A stretch of 64,000 nucleotides of DNA from Brevibacillus thermoruber 423 (GTDB taxonomy: Bacteria; Bacillota; Bacilli; Brevibacillales; Brevibacillaceae). The translations under genes were made by a program, and so were the position numbers. The notes below the pieces were generated by a model, which did not search any database, was not told where the DNA came from, and saw nothing but the letters and a program-made list of their open reading frames with translations. Shown in pieces: positions 29,010 through 38,223 of the stretch. The stretch spans positions 180,067-244,066 of the forward strand of contig NZ_KE695653.1 of assembly GCF_000454065.1 (NCBI RefSeq), read 5' to 3'. Every line of letters starts with the position of its first letter. Position 1 is the first letter of the stretch.

Positions 29010-30152
29010 TCATGTGGACAGCAGATGTTTGGCGATCACGATGTGCTGAATCTGGGTGGTTCCCTCGTAGATTTGCGTCACCTTGGCGTCACGGAACAGC
29101 CGCTCCACCGGATACTCCCGGGTGTAGCCGTATCCGCCGAAGATCTGCACCGCCTCCGTGGCGTTTTTCATCGCCGCGTCGGAGGCGAACTTTTTGGCCA
29201 TGGACGCTTCCATGCCGCACGCAAGCCCGCGGCTGCGCAGGAGGGCGGCCCGGTAGACCAGCAGCCGCGCCGCTTCCGCCAGCGTCGCCATGTCGGCCAG
29301 CTTGAAGGCGACCGCCTGCTGCTTGATGATCGCCTGGCCGAATTGCTGCCGTTCCTTGGCGTATTCGGTCGCGTACTGGACGGCCGCTTCGGCGATGCCC
29401 AGCGCCTGCGCGGCGATGCCGATCCGGCCGGAATCCAGGTTGGCCATGGCAATCTTGAAACCGCTGCCTTCCTGCCCGAGCAGGTTTTCGGCCGGCACGC
29501 GCGCGTTGTCAAAAATCAGCTCCGTCGTATTGGAGCCGAACAGCCCCATCTTCTTTTCCTTTTTGCCGACGATAAAGCCTGGCGTATCCTTTTCCACGAT
29601 AAACGCGGAGATGCCCTTTCGGCCCTGGGCCGGGTCGGTCACGGCAAACGTGATGTACAAGTCGGCCTCGCCGCCGTTGGTGATGAACACCTTGCTGCCG
29701 TTGAGGATGTAGTCATCCCCTTTGCGGACGGCCGTCGTGCGGATATTGCCCGCATCCGATCCCGCCTGCGGCTCGGTCAGCGCAAACGCGCCGAGGTATT
29801 CGCCGCTGGCCAGCTTGGGCAGGTATCTGCGCTTCTGCTCGTCGCTGCCGAAATACAGGATCGGATTGGTGCCGACAGAGGTGTGCACGGAGAGAATCAC
29901 GCCTACGGTGGCGCTTACTTTGGAAATCTCGTGAATCGCCAGAATGTACGAGATAAAGTCGGCTCCCGCACCGCCCCACTCTTCCGGAACCGGGATGCCC
30001 ATCAGGCCGGTTTCCCCCATCTTTTTCACGATGTGGCGGGGGAACTGTTCCGTCTCTTCCATGACGGGAACGAACGGGGCGATCTCCTTTTGGGCAAAAT
30101 CGCGCACCATCCGGCGCATCATCTCATGCTCGTCGCTGAAACGGAAATCCAT
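29010..30152 (-). CDS. Acyl-CoA dehydrogenase (short-chain type), copy 2
   Basis: 380 residues, a paralogue of the next gene downstream. It shows [16 protein letters not shown], the FAD-contacting [26 protein letters not shown] region and the catalytic Glu in YEGTTQIQ. It follows hbd by 31 bases. Its middle region and N-terminus differ clearly from copy 1, so the two probably handle different acyl chains, for example butyryl versus isobutyryl or methylbutyryl CoA; this is inference. Confidence 0.92.
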   Translation of the reverse strand: MDFRFSDEHEMMRRMVRDFAQKEIAPFVPVMEETEQFPRHIVKKMGETGLMGIPVPEEWGGAGADFISYILAIHEISKVSATVGVILSVHTSVGTNPILYFGSDEQKRRYLPKLASGEYLGAFALTEPQAGSDAGNIRTTAVRKGDDYILNGSKVFITNGGEADLYITFAVTDPAQGRKGISAFIVEKDTPGFIVGKKEKKMGLFGSNTTELIFDNARVPAENLLGQEGSGFKIAMANLDSGRIGIAAQALGIAEAAVQYATEYAKERQQFGQAIIKQQAVAFKLADMATLAEAARLLVYRAALLRSRGLACGMEASMAKKFASDAAMKNATEAVQIFGGYGYTREYPVERLFRDAKVTQIYEGTTQIQHIVIAKHLLST

Positions 30153-30183
30153 CGCCGTCCTCCCTTTCTGCCGCGTTCGGATT

Positions 30184-31035
30184 CTAGTTGTAAACGTAAA
30201 AGCCTCGTCCCGATTTTCGGCCGAGCCAGCCCGCCTTGACGTACTTTCGCAAAAGCGGGCACGGCCTGTATTTGGAGTCGCCGAAGCCCTCGTACAGCAC
30301 TTCCATGATGTACAGGCAGGTGTCCAGCCCGATGAAGTCGGCCAGCGTCAACGGCCCCATCGGATGGTTCATGCCCAGCTTCATCACCTCGTCGATCGCT
30401 TCCGGCTCGGCCACGCCTTCGTACACGCAGTAGATCGCCTCGTTGATCATCGGCATCAGCACGCGGTTGGAGACGAATCCGGGAAAATCGTTGACGCTGA
30501 CCGGCACTTTCCCCATCTGTTTGGCCAGGTCCTCCGTCAACTGGTACACCTCGTCCGCCGTCTGCAGACCGCGGATGATCTCCACCAGCTTCATCACCGG
30601 CACCGGGTTCATGAAATGCATGCCGATCACTTTTTCCGGCCGTTTGGTCACCGCGGCGATTTCCGTAATCGGCAGTGAGGAGGTGTTGCTGGCCAGCACC
30701 GTGTGCGCCGGACAGATCCCGTCCAGCTTGCGGAAGATTTCCGCTTTCACGTCCATGTTTTCCGTAACCGCTTCCACGACAAAGTCGGCGTCACGGCCGT
30801 CCGCCAGATCGACGGAGAGCGTCAGGCGGGAGAGCACCGCTTCTTTGTCTTCCGCACTCATTTTGCCTTTTTCCACGCTGCGGGAAAGATTGTTCTCGAT
30901 CGTTCGCCGGCCGCGGTCCACAAATTCCCGCTGGATGTCGTTGAGAATCACCCGGAACCCGGCCTGCGTCGCCACCTGGGCGATGCCGCTGCCCATCTGT
31001 CCCGCACCCACGACCATGATGGTTTGCATGTTCAT
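30184..31035 (-). CDS. hbd: 3-hydroxybutyryl-CoA dehydrogenase
   Basis: 283 residues from the ATG at 31035, with GGAAGGGGA upstream; the longer frame is rejected. An N-terminal Rossmann fold ([13 protein letters not shown]) is followed by the catalytic His in [15 protein letters not shown] and the C-terminal dimer domain ([17 protein letters not shown]). It oxidises 3-hydroxyacyl-CoA with NAD. The order thiolase-hbd-acyl-CoA dehydrogenase resembles B. subtilis mmgABC. Confidence 0.95.
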   Translation of the reverse strand: MNMQTIMVVGAGQMGSGIAQVATQAGFRVILNDIQREFVDRGRRTIENNLSRSVEKGKMSAEDKEAVLSRLTLSVDLADGRDADFVVEAVTENMDVKAEIFRKLDGICPAHTVLASNTSSLPITEIAAVTKRPEKVIGMHFMNPVPVMKLVEIIRGLQTADEVYQLTEDLAKQMGKVPVSVNDFPGFVSNRVLMPMINEAIYCVYEGVAEPEAIDEVMKLGMNHPMGPLTLADFIGLDTCLYIMEVLYEGFGDSKYRPCPLLRKYVKAGWLGRKSGRGFYVYN

Positions 31036-31113
31036 AAACAGGTCCCCTTCCTCGTGGCAATGCCTTCGTCGATTTTCTTCACGCGCCAAACACATCCGGG
31101 TCCCCGCAGGGGG

Positions 31114-32292
31114 CTAGAACACCTTGATCAGAATCGCGTCTCCCTGGGCCGCTCCGCTGCAAATGGCGGCAATGCCCAATCCGCCGCCGCGGCGCCGCAG
31201 TTCGTACACGAGGTGCATGACGATTCGCGCCCCGCTCGCCCCGATCGGATGGCCGAGCGCGATCGCCCCGCCGTTGACGTTTACCTTTTCCTCGTCCCAG
31301 CCGACGATCTTGCCGCTGGTCAGGATGACGGCGGCGAACGCTTCGTTTACTTCGAACAGATCGATCTCGTCCAGCCGCGTGTCGGTCTTCTCCAGCAGCT
31401 TTTGGATCGCCAGACCCGGCGTGGTGGCGATGTACGGCGCCTCCGCGCCCACCTGCGCGTGCCCCAGAATGACAGCCAGCGGGCGAATCCCCAATTCGGC
31501 CGCCTTGTCCTCCGCCATCAGCACCATCGCTGCCGCGCCGTCGTTGATGCCAGGCGCGTTGCCGGCGGTAATCGTGCCGTCCTTTTTGTACACCGGCGGC
31601 AGTTTGGCCAGACCCTCCAACGTCGTGTCGGGACGCGGCGCCTCGTCTTTGGCTACGATGACCGGTTCGCCCTTTTTCTGCGGAACCGGCACCGGTACGA
31701 TCTCTTCATCGAACAGTCCGGCCGCCGCCGCCCTGGCCGCCCGCTGCTGGCTGCGCAGCGCCCAGCGGTCCTGCTCCTCGCGGGTGATGCCGTACTCCTC
31801 CGCCACGTTGCTGCCGTGGACCGCCATCGGCACCTGGTCAAACGGGCAGGTCAGCCCGTCGTACATCATCAGGTCGCGCACTACCGCATCGCCCATGCGC
31901 AGGCCGTACCGCGCGTTGGGCAGCGCATACGGTGCACCGCTCATGCTCTCCATGCCGCCGGCCACGATGATCTGCCCGTCTCCGGCGCGGATGATCTGGT
32001 CGGCCATAGTGACCGCCCTCATCCCGGAGGCGCACACCTTGTTGATTGTCTGGCTGGCCACGTTCCACGGCAGTCCCGCCTTGCGGGCCGCCTGACGGGA
32101 GGGCACCTGCCCCGCTCCGGCCTGTACGACCATGCCCATGATCACTTCGTCCACCTGCTCGCCGGACACGCCGGCCCGCCGCAGCGCTTCCTTGATCGCA
32201 ATGGCACCCAGATCAACCGCGGAAACGTCTTTCAGCGCGCCGCCAAACTTGCCAAACGGGGTGCGTGCCGCCCCCGCAATCACCGTTTTCAT
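31114..32292 (-). CDS. Acetyl-CoA C-acetyltransferase (thiolase)
   Basis: 392 residues from the ATG at 32292, preceded by AGGAGGA; an upstream ATG frame lacks homology. Nucleophile Cys lies in [11 protein letters not shown] (about residue 87), the His in [19 protein letters not shown] and the second Cys in [12 protein letters not shown] near the C-terminus. It makes or cleaves acetoacetyl-CoA. First gene of the thiolase-hbd-acd-acd-meaB operon, with a clear promoter and a palindromic operator. Confidence 0.95.
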   Translation of the reverse strand: MKTVIAGAARTPFGKFGGALKDVSAVDLGAIAIKEALRRAGVSGEQVDEVIMGMVVQAGAGQVPSRQAARKAGLPWNVASQTINKVCASGMRAVTMADQIIRAGDGQIIVAGGMESMSGAPYALPNARYGLRMGDAVVRDLMMYDGLTCPFDQVPMAVHGSNVAEEYGITREEQDRWALRSQQRAARAAAAGLFDEEIVPVPVPQKKGEPVIVAKDEAPRPDTTLEGLAKLPPVYKKDGTITAGNAPGINDGAAAMVLMAEDKAAELGIRPLAVILGHAQVGAEAPYIATTPGLAIQKLLEKTDTRLDEIDLFEVNEAFAAVILTSGKIVGWDEEKVNVNGGAIALGHPIGASGARIVMHLVYELRRRGGGLGIAAICSGAAQGDAILIKVF

Positions 32293-32329
32293 GTCGGCTC
32301 CTCCTCGCTGCATGGCATTCATTTCAAAA

Positions 32330-32347
32330 TGATCGAGCGATCGCTCA
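32330..32347. promoter_or_regulatory. Palindromic operator at the thiolase promoter
   Basis: TGATCGAGCGATCGCTCA contains the perfect 12-bp palindrome GAGCGATCGCTC. It lies just downstream of the -10, a repressing position; the TGAGCG half matches the sites at 26723 and 36546. Confidence 0.6.
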
Positions 32348-32362
32348 TTTTTGCTTACCTTC

Positions 32363-32391
32363 ATTTTGCCGTCTCCCGTCAGAATAGTCAA
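32363..32391 (-). promoter_or_regulatory. Sigma-A promoter of the thiolase operon
   Basis: Minus strand: -35 TTGACT (32386-32391), 17-bp spacer, -10 CAAAAT (32363-32368). Confidence 0.75.
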
Positions 32392-32400
32392 TGAAATACG

Positions 32401-32436
32401 AAAAAAAGGACGCCTGACTTTTCTTGTCAGTCAGGC
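32401..32436 (-). terminator. Terminator of the sigma-like gene
   Basis: An 8-bp stem GCCTGACT/AGTCAGGC (32412-32436) is followed on the minus strand by a seven-T run. It insulates the thiolase promoter from the AT-rich island. Confidence 0.85.
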
Positions 32437-32529
32437 AACCATTCGTCACTGGACGGGTATTCTGCTTACCTTTCTGACGATGTATGGGAGTGCAAAACCC
32501 AAGGGGCTGTTGGTTCCAATGCCTTGCAT

Positions 32530-32862
32530 TCAATCAGAAATGAGTTTTTGACGAAGTTGCTGTAAATACTTTGTTTTACAAACATTGACCCGTTTCTGTG
32601 AAATGTTAAGTTGCTTCGCCACTTCTCTTTCAGGTATGCCTTCAATCACCACCTTTTGAAGGATAAAACGTCCTCGATCAGGAAGGCTACTGAGAAACTC
32701 CTTAACAAAAAGGTCTGAATCTACGTACCCCATGTGTTCTTTTGTCCATACATCCTCAAACACGCTTTCATGACGATCAACTTTTTTTGCTTGGTACTGC
32801 AATCTCCATGCAATCCGTTTTAACATTTGACGATAGTTATCAATCATAGACTGATTTTCCAT
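32530..32862 (-). CDS. Sigma-70 region-4-like DNA-binding protein
   Basis: 110 residues. The C-terminal half (SSLPDRGRFILQKVVIEGIPEREVAKQLNISQKRV) is a sigma region-4-type helix-turn-helix; the N-terminal half is too short and divergent for a full region 2. Such small proteins occur as phage late-gene activators or as split sigma factors. It belongs to an AT-rich island and is divergent from the lipoprotein gene. GGGGGGAT precedes the ATG. Target genes are unknown; neighbours are natural candidates. Confidence 0.75.
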   Translation of the reverse strand: MENQSMIDNYRQMLKRIAWRLQYQAKKVDRHESVFEDVWTKEHMGYVDSDLFVKEFLSSLPDRGRFILQKVVIEGIPEREVAKQLNISQKRVNVCKTKYLQQLRQKLISD

Positions 32863-32965
32863 CGAATCCCCCCTACTCTCTAGGTAAATTTCCTGTCAGT
32901 AAAACATCCGTTTTTGTGAATGTTTCCGCATGATAGATGTGCGTTTTTCCAAAATATGAAACTTA

Positions 32966-32993
32966 TTGGAATTTTGCTCGTCCAATATAGTAT
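32966..32993 (+). promoter_or_regulatory. Promoter of the island lipoprotein gene
   Basis: -35 TTGGAA (32966-32971), 16-bp spacer, -10 TAGTAT (32988-32993). Confidence 0.5.
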
Positions 32994-33028
32994 CTAAACA
33001 AAGGTCGATGGAAAGGTGTGCCGCATAC

Positions 33029-33586
33029 ATGAAAAAATGTATTCTTTTACTCATTTTGCTCGGGATCGCAAGTGGGTGCAGTGCCGTTTCTTCCCAGGGA
33101 GAACATCATCATGAACAGGTACCGGCACCACAGTCTGAGGATTCACAAGCCGCTGAAGTGGAAAAGCTTGTGGTGCAAAGAGGGCATGATCGTTTTGTTT
33201 TCGAGAAACCTTGGCGCTGCATGGGGATTCTTGTAAATGCCGAAGATTTCTACAGGTTTGCTTATCGAAGAGTCGGCGAGGAATTGGGGGTAACAAACGA
33301 GCGAGAACTGCCATTCCTTCAAGAAAAACTGGAAGAAGGAACAAGTCAATATGACTATACGTACATAAGAATTGTCCAGAAGCCCTTCATTCCGGAAAGT
33401 GGAGTCAATGAATTTCCTAGAAAGGATATCGTGATTTATCTTGATCCGCAAAATCCAACCGACGCCTTTGTCGGTGTGCAAGATCCGCATAATCTGGATG
33501 AATGGAAGATTTATCAGGTAAAAGATTATGGCGACTGGGTAAAAAAGGTTATTGATTTATATTTAGCTCTACACACGGGACTATAA
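33029..33586 (+). CDS. Putative lipoprotein, unknown function
   Basis: 185 residues from the ATG at 33029; upstream in-frame starts are rejected because the signal peptide begins here: MKKCILLLILLGIASGCSA, a type II signal with the lipid Cys at about 18. The mature part has no family I recognise: a His/Glu/Gln-rich linker, then a mixed alpha/beta region with WRCMGILVNAEDFYRFAYRR and a VVIYLDPQNP-like strand. Base composition is clearly more AT-rich than the flanking genes. It converges on the glucosaminidase gene. Confidence 0.7.
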   Translation: MKKCILLLILLGIASGCSAVSSQGEHHHEQVPAPQSEDSQAAEVEKLVVQRGHDRFVFEKPWRCMGILVNAEDFYRFAYRRVGEELGVTNERELPFLQEKLEEGTSQYDYTYIRIVQKPFIPESGVNEFPRKDIVIYLDPQNPTDAFVGVQDPHNLDEWKIYQVKDYGDWVKKVIDLYLALHTGL

Positions 33587-33588
33587 CA

Positions 33589-33616
33589 AAGAAGCACCAT
33601 ATACATGGTGCTTCTT
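33589..33616. terminator. Perfect bidirectional terminator between island genes
   Basis: AAGAAGCACCAT-atac-ATGGTGCTTCTT, a flawless 12-bp stem with a 4-base loop, between the convergent lipoprotein and glucosaminidase genes. Confidence 0.88.
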
Positions 33617-33622
33617 TCCAAA

Positions 33623-34159
33623 CTACAGATTGCTTCGTCTGCGGAGTGTTTCCAGATAACCCATTACTTCATCATAGTATTGATCATGGTCGGAGCCGCC
33701 ATACCCGGCATCCGCGATGTATCGTATGCATTTTTCTGAACTGGGGTTGTTTGTGCTTTTCAAATAATTGATTAACGCAGAGTATCGGTTATTTTCTTTA
33801 AAGAACCGCCCAAAGGAGTTAGCATGGGTACTGCGACCGATAAAAGCAGCCCATCCGCCTTCTCCTTTGCCATAGTTTCCAGGTGGATTGGAACTACTTA
33901 CATATTTCATGTTTGACCAATTTTGATTGTTTCGTTGTGTTTTACTAGTACCCCATCCTGATTCTCCCCCCCACATAGCAAGGATTACCTCAACAGGCAA
34001 GCCATAGCATTCATCGCTAGCATCTTCGGCAACTCGTTTGAACGCATCAACGAAAGCTTGTACTTTATCATTGGGATCGGTATTTGGATTCAAGTCTACA
34101 TACGTATCTCGAACACCATCAACTTTAACAGGTTCTGTTGGAATTGGTTTCAATGCCAT
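33623..34159 (-). CDS. Glucosaminidase-domain peptidoglycan hydrolase, endolysin-like
   Basis: 178 residues from the ATG at 34159, with AAAGGAGAG upstream; the longer frame has no site. The core (PVEVILAMWGGESGWGTSKTQRNNQNWSN, with the catalytic Glu in GESGWG) belongs to the mannosyl-glycoprotein endo-beta-N-acetylglucosaminidase/FlgJ-type fold. There is no signal peptide, as in phage endolysins that depend on a holin; no holin gene is nearby. Codon and base use are AT-rich like the rest of the island. Confidence 0.8.
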   Translation of the reverse strand: MALKPIPTEPVKVDGVRDTYVDLNPNTDPNDKVQAFVDAFKRVAEDASDECYGLPVEVILAMWGGESGWGTSKTQRNNQNWSNMKYVSSSNPPGNYGKGEGGWAAFIGRSTHANSFGRFFKENNRYSALINYLKSTNNPSSEKCIRYIADAGYGGSDHDQYYDEVMGYLETLRRRSNL

Positions 34160-34276
34160 AATATTCTCTCCTTTAGCAAGTAGATAAACGACTTTAGACC
34201 GGTCATTGTCGTTTTCACTTACTAGGTAAAAAAGAGGAACGAATGATACCCCCAATTATTGCGTTTTATGCACAAA

Positions 34277-34308
34277 AAATCCCCGCCCTTTTGACAGGGC
34301 AGGGATTT
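34277..34308 (-). terminator. Terminator of fadF
   Basis: A 13-bp stem AAATCCCCGCCCT/AGGGCAGGGATTT has one mismatch and a T-run on the minus strand. Confidence 0.85.
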
Positions 34309-34334
34309 ACACAGTAGAAACGCTTCCCGCCGGA

Positions 34335-36431
34335 TTAAATGGCATCGGCGAGAATCTCCGCAATGTCGCGGGTTTTGACCTGATCCTCCATCTCTTTCAT
34401 CTTGACGCCGTCGCTCATCATCGTCAAACAGTACGGACACGCGCTGGCAATGGCCGTCGGATTTACTTCCAGCGCCTGCTCGGTGCGGGCCACGTTGATG
34501 CGGGTGCCTTCGTGCTCCTCCATCCACATCAGGCCGCCGCCGGCACCGCAGCACATGCTGTCGCAGCCGCTGCGCTTCATTTCCACGATCTCCACGCCCG
34601 GGATCGCCGTCAGGATCTGACGCGGCTTGTCGTAGATCTCGTTGTAGCGGCCCAGGTAACAGGAGTCGTGGTAGGTGATGCGCTCCTTCACTTCCTTGGT
34701 CGGCTTCAGGCGCCCTTCCTTGACCCACTGGGCGAGCAGCTCGGAGTGGTGATACACTTCCGCCTCCAGGCCGAACTCGGGGTACTCGTTTTTAAAGGTG
34801 TTGTAGGCGTGCGGGTCGCAGGTGACGATCTTCTTCACGCCGTAAGCCTGGAACAGCGCGATGTTCTCCTGCGCGAGCTGCTGGAACAGAAACTCGTTGC
34901 CGATGCGGCGGGCTGTGTCGCCGGAGTTTTTCTCCTCGCTGCCGAGAATGGCAAAGCTCACCCCGGCTTCGTGCATCAGCTTGACGAACGCCTGCGTAAT
35001 CTTCTGGCTGCGGTTGTCAAACGAGCCCATCGAGCCGACCCAGAACAGGTACTCGAATTCCTCCACCTGCTGCACGGTCGGCACGTCGTACTGGCCGTTC
35101 AGCCCTTCGATCCACTTCAGGCGGTCCTTGCGGTTGATGCCCCACGGGTTGCCCTGCCGCTCGATGTTGTTCAGCGCCCGCTGCGCCTCCTGCGGCATGC
35201 TGCCCTCGGTCATCACCAGGTAGCGGCGCATGTCGATGATTTTGTCCACATGCTCGTTCATCACCGGGCACTGGTCCTCACAGTTTCGGCAAGTGGTGCA
35301 GGCCCACAGCTCCTGCTCGGTAATCACGTCGCCGATCAGGTTTTTCTCGTAGGCGACCGCCGCCGCTCCCTCGGCCGCCGCCGCCACTTCCGACGCCTGC
35401 AGCGCCAGTTGGTTGGCGGTCGTGCCGGCAAAGGCGAAGCTCGGCATCCACGGTGTGCGGGACGTGATCGCCGCCCCTTTTTCTGTCAAATGATCGCGCA
35501 TCTTGGTGATCAAATCCATCGGGGAGAGCATCTTGCCGGTGCCGGAGGCGGGACACATGTTGGTGCAGCGGCCGCACTCCACACAGGCGTAAAGGTCGAT
35601 CAACTGCGTCTGGGTGAAATCCTCGATCCGGCCGACGCCGAACACTTCCTGCGTCTCGTCTTCAAAGTCGATGCTGGACAGCTTGCCGGGCGGGTCCAGT
35701 TTTTTGAACCAGACGTTGACGGGCGCAAAAATCAGGTGAGCGTGCTTGGACTGCGGCACGTACACGGCGAATGCCAGCAGGATCAGCAGGTGCAGCCACC
35801 AGAACACGTAGAACAGCGCGGCCGCCGCCGTGTCGGAGATGCCGGCGAACGCCATCGCGATCAACGACGAAATCGGCGCGTAGCCGGACGGCTCGTGCCC
35901 CAGCCAGAGCTGCTCAAACGCGAGCGACAGCAAAACGGTCGCCATCAGCGTGGAGATGAACAGCAGCACCAGCCCCGATTTGAAGCCGCGCTTCAGCCGC
36001 TTCAGCTTTTCGATGTACCGGCGGTAGAACGCGAAGCCGACCGCCACGAGAATCAGAAAGACGGTGATCTCCTGCATCAGGCTGAAGTACTTGTGAGCGC
36101 TGCCAAACGGCAGTTCAAAGCCCTTCACCAGTCCTTTGACGATCAGTTCGATGGCGCCAAACTGCAGGATAATGAAGCCGTAAAACATGACGACGTGCAT
36201 GATGCCGCTCTTTTTGTCCTTCAACAGCTTTTTGTGAAAGACGACGTTTTCCAGCAGCAGATTGAGGCGCGTGCCGAAGTCGTCCTTGACGTCCGGCTTT
36301 TTGCCCAGCTTGATAAACAGATACCGGCTGTATAGGACGTGGCAGACCAGGTACAGACCGTAAGCGAGCACCAGGAAAAACGCGATCAGATTGAGCAAGG
36401 CCAGCAAGGTGTTCAGCTCCCCCTTTTCCAT
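34335..36431 (-). CDS. fadF: FadF-type membrane iron-sulfur oxidoreductase
   Basis: 698 residues. An N-terminal membrane part with about six helices (NarI-like, includes the conserved KLLKDKKSGIMHVVMFYGF) is followed by two 4Fe-4S motifs (CVECGRCTNMCP and CTTCRNCEDQCP), then two CCG domains (the last YHDSCYLGRYN...CDSMCCGAGGG). It closely resembles B. subtilis FadF, which is thought to pass electrons from acyl-CoA dehydrogenases/ETF to the quinone pool. A FadR box lies upstream. Confidence 0.9.
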   Translation of the reverse strand: MEKGELNTLLALLNLIAFFLVLAYGLYLVCHVLYSRYLFIKLGKKPDVKDDFGTRLNLLLENVVFHKKLLKDKKSGIMHVVMFYGFIILQFGAIELIVKGLVKGFELPFGSAHKYFSLMQEITVFLILVAVGFAFYRRYIEKLKRLKRGFKSGLVLLFISTLMATVLLSLAFEQLWLGHEPSGYAPISSLIAMAFAGISDTAAAALFYVFWWLHLLILLAFAVYVPQSKHAHLIFAPVNVWFKKLDPPGKLSSIDFEDETQEVFGVGRIEDFTQTQLIDLYACVECGRCTNMCPASGTGKMLSPMDLITKMRDHLTEKGAAITSRTPWMPSFAFAGTTANQLALQASEVAAAAEGAAAVAYEKNLIGDVITEQELWACTTCRNCEDQCPVMNEHVDKIIDMRRYLVMTEGSMPQEAQRALNNIERQGNPWGINRKDRLKWIEGLNGQYDVPTVQQVEEFEYLFWVGSMGSFDNRSQKITQAFVKLMHEAGVSFAILGSEEKNSGDTARRIGNEFLFQQLAQENIALFQAYGVKKIVTCDPHAYNTFKNEYPEFGLEAEVYHHSELLAQWVKEGRLKPTKEVKERITYHDSCYLGRYNEIYDKPRQILTAIPGVEIVEMKRSGCDSMCCGAGGGLMWMEEHEGTRINVARTEQALEVNPTAIASACPYCLTMMSDGVKMKEMEDQVKTRDIAEILADAI

Positions 36432-36474
36432 GTTCGTCCGTTGTTTTCTATCTTATCAGAATCGCAAGAAAAAA

Positions 36475-36492
36475 TGAATGACTATTCACTCA
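36475..36492. promoter_or_regulatory. FadR box upstream of fadF
   Basis: TGAATGACTATTCACTCA matches the B. subtilis FadR consensus TGAATGAMTANTCATTCA with one mismatch, 44 bases before the fadF start. A TTCATT-17-TAAGAT promoter overlaps its promoter-proximal side. Confidence 0.72.
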
Positions 36493-36545
36493 TTATGTTG
36501 ATTCCTGCACAAACGCGCTTGTCGAACCGCGGCAGCCTGTCCAGA

Positions 36546-36561
36546 CTGAGCGTTCGTTCAG
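36546..36561. promoter_or_regulatory. Second palindrome upstream of fadF (TetR-type motif)
   Basis: CTGAGCGTTCGTTCAG, an imperfect palindrome nearly identical to that in front of tetR-icmF (26723-26738). Confidence 0.58.
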
Positions 36562-36629
36562 AATCGTATGCCTTGATCTTAACACAGATTGGTCCGCTTC
36601 GTCACCTGCAAATCTCCCCCACGCAAACA

Positions 36630-36670
36630 GCCGCCGGGGTATGCCAGCAGTCCCTGGTTTCCCCGGCGGC
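36630..36670 (-). terminator. Candidate terminator of kamA
   Basis: A strong 10-bp stem GCCGCCGGGG/CCCCGGCGGC with a 20-base loop lies after the kamA stop; the T tail is weak. Confidence 0.55.
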
Positions 36671-36696
36671 CTTGTCAGCCCTGCGGTCCATCCGGC

Positions 36697-38055
36697 CTAT
36701 TTGCCGGACACCTCTTTGTGTTCCTGTTCCCCCTGCTCTTTCTTTGCTTTTTGTTCCTGCCGGATGTCCGCCAGCGATTTGACCTTGGTCGCCTTGATCC
36801 GCTTGTTGCGCGGCAGGTCGGCCGGCTCCAGGTTGTCGGCTTCGTCCTTCATCAGCGCGGCGATGCCGACGGCTTTGCCCTTGGCCGCCCGGCAGTACTC
36901 ACAGTTCTCCTCGTCGTGGGCGTGGTAGTTTTTCGGCTCCGGATACGAGGTGATCACGCCCTCAAAGTTGCGCAGCACCACTTTGTCGGCCGACTGCGAA
37001 ATGATGTAGTTGGGCATGACGGGAATCTTGCCGCCGCCGTGCGGAGCGTCCACCACGAACGTCGGCACCGCATAGCCGGAGGTATGGCCGCGCAGGTGTT
37101 CGATGATCTCGATCCCTTTGCTGACCGGCGCGCGGAAGTGGCCGATCCCCTCGGACAGGTCGCACTGGTAGATGTAGTACGGCCGGACGCGAATCTTGAC
37201 CAGCTCGTGCACCAGCTTTTTCATCGTATTGGGACAGTCGTTGATGCCCGCCAGGATGACCGCCTGGTTGCCGAGCGGCACGCCGGCGTTGGCCAGCATC
37301 TCGCAGGCCTGCTTCGCTTCCGGGGTTATCTCCTTCGGGTGGTTAAAGTGCGTGTTGAGCCATACGGGATGGTATTTTTTCAGGATGCTGCACAGGTTTT
37401 CCGTGATCCGCTGCGGGAATACCACCGGAGCGCGCGTGCCAATGCGGATGATCTCCACGTGCGGGATGGCCCGCAGGTTGCTCAGGATGTACTCCAGGAT
37501 GCGGTCGTTGATCAGCAGGCCGTCGCCTCCGGAGAGGAGCACGTCGCGCACTTCCGGCGTGCGGCGGATGTAGTCGATACAGGCGTCGAGCTGCTTTTTC
37601 GGCACGCCCATGCCGATCTGGCCGGAGAAGCGGCGGCGCGTGCAGTAACGACAGTACATCGAGCACTGGTTGGTGACCAAAAACAGCACCCTGTCCGGGT
37701 AGCGGTGCGTCAGGCCCGGCACCGGCGAATCAGTGTCCTCGTGCAGCGGGTCTTCCATGTCGTATTTGGTCCGAACCATTTCGGAGGAAAGCGGAACGGA
37801 CTGCATGCGGACCGGATCTTTCGGATCGTCCGGGTCCATCAGCATGGCGTAATAGGGCGTGATGTTGAGCGGGATGGTCTGGTTGGAAATGCGTACGCCC
37901 TCTTCCTCCTCCGGTGTCAGGTTAATCACCTGTTTCAATTCATCCACGGTCCGAATGGTGTGGGTGAGCTGCCACATCCAGTCGTTCCACTGTTCCTCGG
38001 TGACGTCTTTCCACAGTTCAATCTGGCGCCAGTCGCGTTTGGCCGCTACGGTCAT
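36697..38055 (-). CDS. kamA: L-lysine 2,3-aminomutase
   Basis: 452 residues from the second ATG (38055), nine bases after GGGGG; the ATG at 38064 adds three residues. A radical SAM, PLP and zinc enzyme that converts L-lysine to L-beta-lysine. The cluster motif is CSMYCRYC (Cys131, 135, 138); the PLP lysine is probably that in APVSKGIEIIEHLRG. The C-terminal tail is Lys/Glu-rich. A sigma-54 promoter precedes it and the activator gene lies immediately upstream, as described for the kam locus of Bacillus thuringiensis. Confidence 0.94.
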   Translation of the reverse strand: MTVAAKRDWRQIELWKDVTEEQWNDWMWQLTHTIRTVDELKQVINLTPEEEEGVRISNQTIPLNITPYYAMLMDPDDPKDPVRMQSVPLSSEMVRTKYDMEDPLHEDTDSPVPGLTHRYPDRVLFLVTNQCSMYCRYCTRRRFSGQIGMGVPKKQLDACIDYIRRTPEVRDVLLSGGDGLLINDRILEYILSNLRAIPHVEIIRIGTRAPVVFPQRITENLCSILKKYHPVWLNTHFNHPKEITPEAKQACEMLANAGVPLGNQAVILAGINDCPNTMKKLVHELVKIRVRPYYIYQCDLSEGIGHFRAPVSKGIEIIEHLRGHTSGYAVPTFVVDAPHGGGKIPVMPNYIISQSADKVVLRNFEGVITSYPEPKNYHAHDEENCEYCRAAKGKAVGIAALMKDEADNLEPADLPRNKRIKATKVKSLADIRQEQKAKKEQGEQEHKEVSGK

Positions 38056-38114
38056 CCTTGTCATCCCCCTTTGCGTTGTGTGAAGAAACGCGTGTATTCC
38101 TCATCAACAGAGGG

Positions 38115-38131
38115 ATGCAACACTCATGCCA
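38115..38131 (-). promoter_or_regulatory. Sigma-54 promoter of kamA
   Basis: Minus strand TGGCAT-GAGTG-TTGCAT, matching TGGCAC-N5-TTGCW at all but one base; -24 GG and -12 GC spacing is exact. About 60 bases before the start codon. Confidence 0.85.
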
Positions 38132-38206
38132 ACCAAATCAAAAGATTTTGAATATAGAAAACAAAGCGACAACAGGCGTTTTCTCCATCTGCGGGAGGGT
38201 TTGTGC

Positions 38207-38222
38207 TGCCGAAAATCCGGCA
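38207..38222. promoter_or_regulatory. Upstream activating site for kamA
   Basis: TGCCGAAAATCCGGCA, an inverted repeat about 76 bp upstream of the sigma-54 -24 element, next to the kamR stop codon. Almost the same palindrome recurs at 39745-39760. Confidence 0.65.
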
Positions 38223-38223
38223 C

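Noticed and set aside
27010-29049. 679-codon open frame opposite meaB and acyl-CoA dehydrogenase
   Set aside because: Same reasoning: no start signal, no recognisable protein, antisense to real genes.
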